Shown in pieces: positions 62,941-64,000 of a stretch of DNA of 64,000 bases. Each line of letters opens with the position of its first letter. Positions within the stretch are counted from its first letter, which is position 1. The notes below the pieces were generated by a model. That model searched no databases and was not told the DNA's origin. It saw nothing but the letters and a program-made list of their open reading frames with translations. The DNA lies in the NCBI RefSeq assembly GCF_047272945.1, contig NZ_JBKOPS010000008.1, forward strand, positions 123,393-187,392. Reading direction: 5' to 3'. Made by a program: the position numbers and the translations under genes. This stretch comes from Rubrolithibacter danxiaensis. Lineage in GTDB: Bacteria; Bacteroidota; Bacteroidia; Sphingobacteriales; Sphingobacteriaceae.

Positions 62941-63437
62941 TAAATGTAATAAAAGCATCTAAGATCTACCGCCCATGTGTGTAGTATTTGAATCTACACA
63001 ACCATTCAGCGAACCAGCATGCGAATGGAGCAAACGTCTAAGCAGAGAGAGCACTGAAAGTGCGACTGCTTAGTATGCTTCACAAGCAATTGGCGGAACT
63101 ATTGAAGTTAAAGGGATGTGTGGTGCTAATCAATAGTTGTGACAGTTGTGAAGCGTTTTGCGACCGCATGGTGAGCCTAACATGGAAAGCGATTGGATTT
63201 TTAAGGGTTGTAGCAAAGCGTAAACTTTTAAAAAGACAAAGAAAGCTTTCATGAAGAAACGACTTTGCTAAAGCAAAAAGGATGACAGATTGAGAAGCTA
63301 GGATAGAAAGACGACACATTTTTTAAGTGGGTGGTATAAGAGTATAAGCAATAATAAAAAAAAGTGCGTCTTTGTGCTTAAGAGCAAGTGGAGTTAATCT
63401 GTTCGCAGAACTGTTTAACGTAACGCTATCTGGCGTC
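62941..63437. other. hairpin-rich stretch without a convincing long gene
   Basis: Contains CCATTC/GAATGG (63002-63028), then CTAAGCAG-(GCACT GAA AGTGC)-CTGCTTAG (63038-63073, outer 8 and inner 5 base pairs with an internal loop), then GCTT-CAC-AAGC (63077-63087). Short frames (for example 62975-63073, 63060-63254) lack any motif. The pattern would suit a structured RNA. The rest, to 63437, has nothing I can assign. Confidence 0.4.
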
Positions 63438-63442
63438 CTTTT

Positions 63443-63547
63443 ATGCTGGCATTGGAGTTTCGTAATACCTTTCTTCCTGCACTATCCGTACATCTTTGCA
63501 ATGCACGTACATCAAAGGGCGAAGTGGAAGCAGTAGCTTTTAAATAA
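63443..63547 (+). CDS. possible 34-residue peptide
   Basis: ATG to TAA encoding MLALEFRNTFLPALSVHLC...EVEAVAFK. The frame also stays open for about eight codons upstream. No motif or ribosome-binding site. It reads somewhat protein-like but may be chance, or part of an unrecognised RNA. Confidence 0.25.
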   Translation: MLALEFRNTFLPALSVHLCNARTSKGEVEAVAFK

Positions 63548-63584
63548 ACCACTGACGATTCATATTAAGAGATCGAAGACCAAG

Positions 63585-63637
63585 ACCTACCTTATCCTTC
63601 CTTAAGCAGCAGTAAGAGGGGAAGGTAGGTTTTGGGA
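63585..63637 (+). terminator. hairpin, possible terminator of the 63.0-63.6 kb transcript
   Basis: ACCTACCTT / AAGGTAGGT stem with a 28-base loop, then TTTTGGG. Large loop; moderate support. It would mark the end of a transcript running through the hairpin-rich stretch. Confidence 0.45.
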
Positions 63638-63737
63638 TGAAAGTATAGTATCTTTCTTATTTCTTAAAAATTAATTTATTTTCTTTATTTATACTTTTTG
63701 TTTATATTTAATACCCATTTTATGATAAACATTACCA

Positions 63738-64000
63738 ATGCTTAAAACCCAACAGCATCGCAAGAAGAAACTTCAATCTTTTAAAATATCTTATTTTGAT
63801 GAGAAAGGAGATCTGTTAACCGGTATAGTAAAGCAAATCTCCAAAGATGATTATGAAGTCTTTGTTAAGGAAAAGGGAGTGGTAATACACTGTATAAAAG
63901 ACGAAAATGGTACAATCGTTTGTAACCTTAACAGTGTAAAGAACCTACCGTGGATAGAAGGAATAAGTAAAGAAGTAGAAAAAGAACTTAGCTTACAGCT
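63738..64000 (+). CDS. start of an unrecognised gene (cut by window edge)
   Basis: 87 codons from the ATG at 63738 to the edge, no stop. Basic start (KTQQHRKKKLQ) then a beta-rich pattern FKISYFDEKGDLLTGIVKQISKDDYEVFVKEKG. It may be a small DNA- or RNA-binding domain at the head of a longer protein of the island. No family is recognised. Confidence 0.55.
   Translation, partial: MLKTQQHRKKKLQSFKISYFDEKGDLLTGIVKQISKDDYEVFVKEKGVVIHCIKDENGTIVCNLNSVKNLPWIEGISKEVEKELSLQ

Noticed and set aside
63038..63073. Group II intron domain V
   Set aside because: The two-tier hairpin superficially resembles domain V, but the bulge is 5 to 2 bases, the loop is not GAAA, and no intron reverse transcriptase is near.
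62941..63640. Retron msr-msd RNA
   Set aside because: No reverse transcriptase begins in the window; the following frame (from 63738) does not look like one.
1..64000. Insertion sequences or transposases
   Set aside because: No DDE, HUH or serine transposase frame was found; only the tyrosine integrase at 48331 and a doubtful resolvase-like remnant.

Overview
The window looks like chromosomal DNA of a Bacteroidota bacterium, most likely a Sphingobacteriaceae member (Pedobacter-like). The signs are: bacillithiol genes (bshA and a YtxJ-type protein), Bacteroidota-type promoters (TTTG, about 17-20 bases, then TAnnTTTG) before several genes, few Shine-Dalgarno sequences, FKBP lipoproteins, two adjacent rhomboid proteases, and an ABC permease fused to an M1 peptidase. 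Assignment below phylum level is inference. LAYOUT: 1-48.1 kb is ordinary core genome. It opens with a truncated Crp/Fnr regulator, then an ABC ATPase plus permease/M1 peptidase pair, an acyltransferase and a PAS histidine kinase. A tRNA-Ser(GGA) is followed by a leftward series (nrnA, two FKBP isomerases, tatD, ansA). Next come ndk, recF with its DUF721 partner, a TPR membrane protein, ribH, a bacilliredoxin-like gene, OsmC, lipA, an ECF sigma/anti-sigma pair, nnr-uvrA, a lytic transglycosylase, an RluB-type pseudouridine synthase, a lactonase, bshA, a serine hydrolase, mutL, two rhomboids, an EEP hydrolase and cysS. Two more PAS histidine kinases, several very small genes, an outer-membrane-type protein, an NlpE-like lipoprotein and an exonuclease/GIY-YIG protein complete this part. 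MOBILE REGION: at 48117-48159 and again at 56823-56865 there is an identical 43-base copy of the 3' half of a tRNA-Val(TAC). Between them lies an 8.7-kb integrated element. It has a tyrosine integrase, a helix-turn-helix protein, a VapE-type P-loop ATPase with an iteron cluster directly after it, two uncharacterised overlapping genes, and two leftward genes, one coding for a virion pilot-like protein. I see no capsid, portal or terminase, so it resembles a phage satellite or a small mobilisable island. Neither tRNA copy is complete, so a second element probably follows. RIGHT ISLAND (56.9-64 kb): a RadC/JAB protein, two small secreted or lipoprotein genes, and a leftward pair. The pair is a 1052-residue protein with an N-terminal SIR2 NADase domain, a middle APAZ-like region and a C-terminal MID-PIWI Argonaute part (a fused SPARSA-type defence protein), plus a closely linked gene for a uracil-DNA-glycosylase-like protein. 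After it comes about 850 bases of unusual hairpin-rich, mostly non-coding DNA, then the start of an unrecognised gene cut by the window edge. The most interesting material is the fused SIR2-APAZ-Argonaute with its possible partner, the satellite-like element with its att sites and iterons, and the hairpin-rich stretch. All family assignments come from reading motifs, not from database searches.
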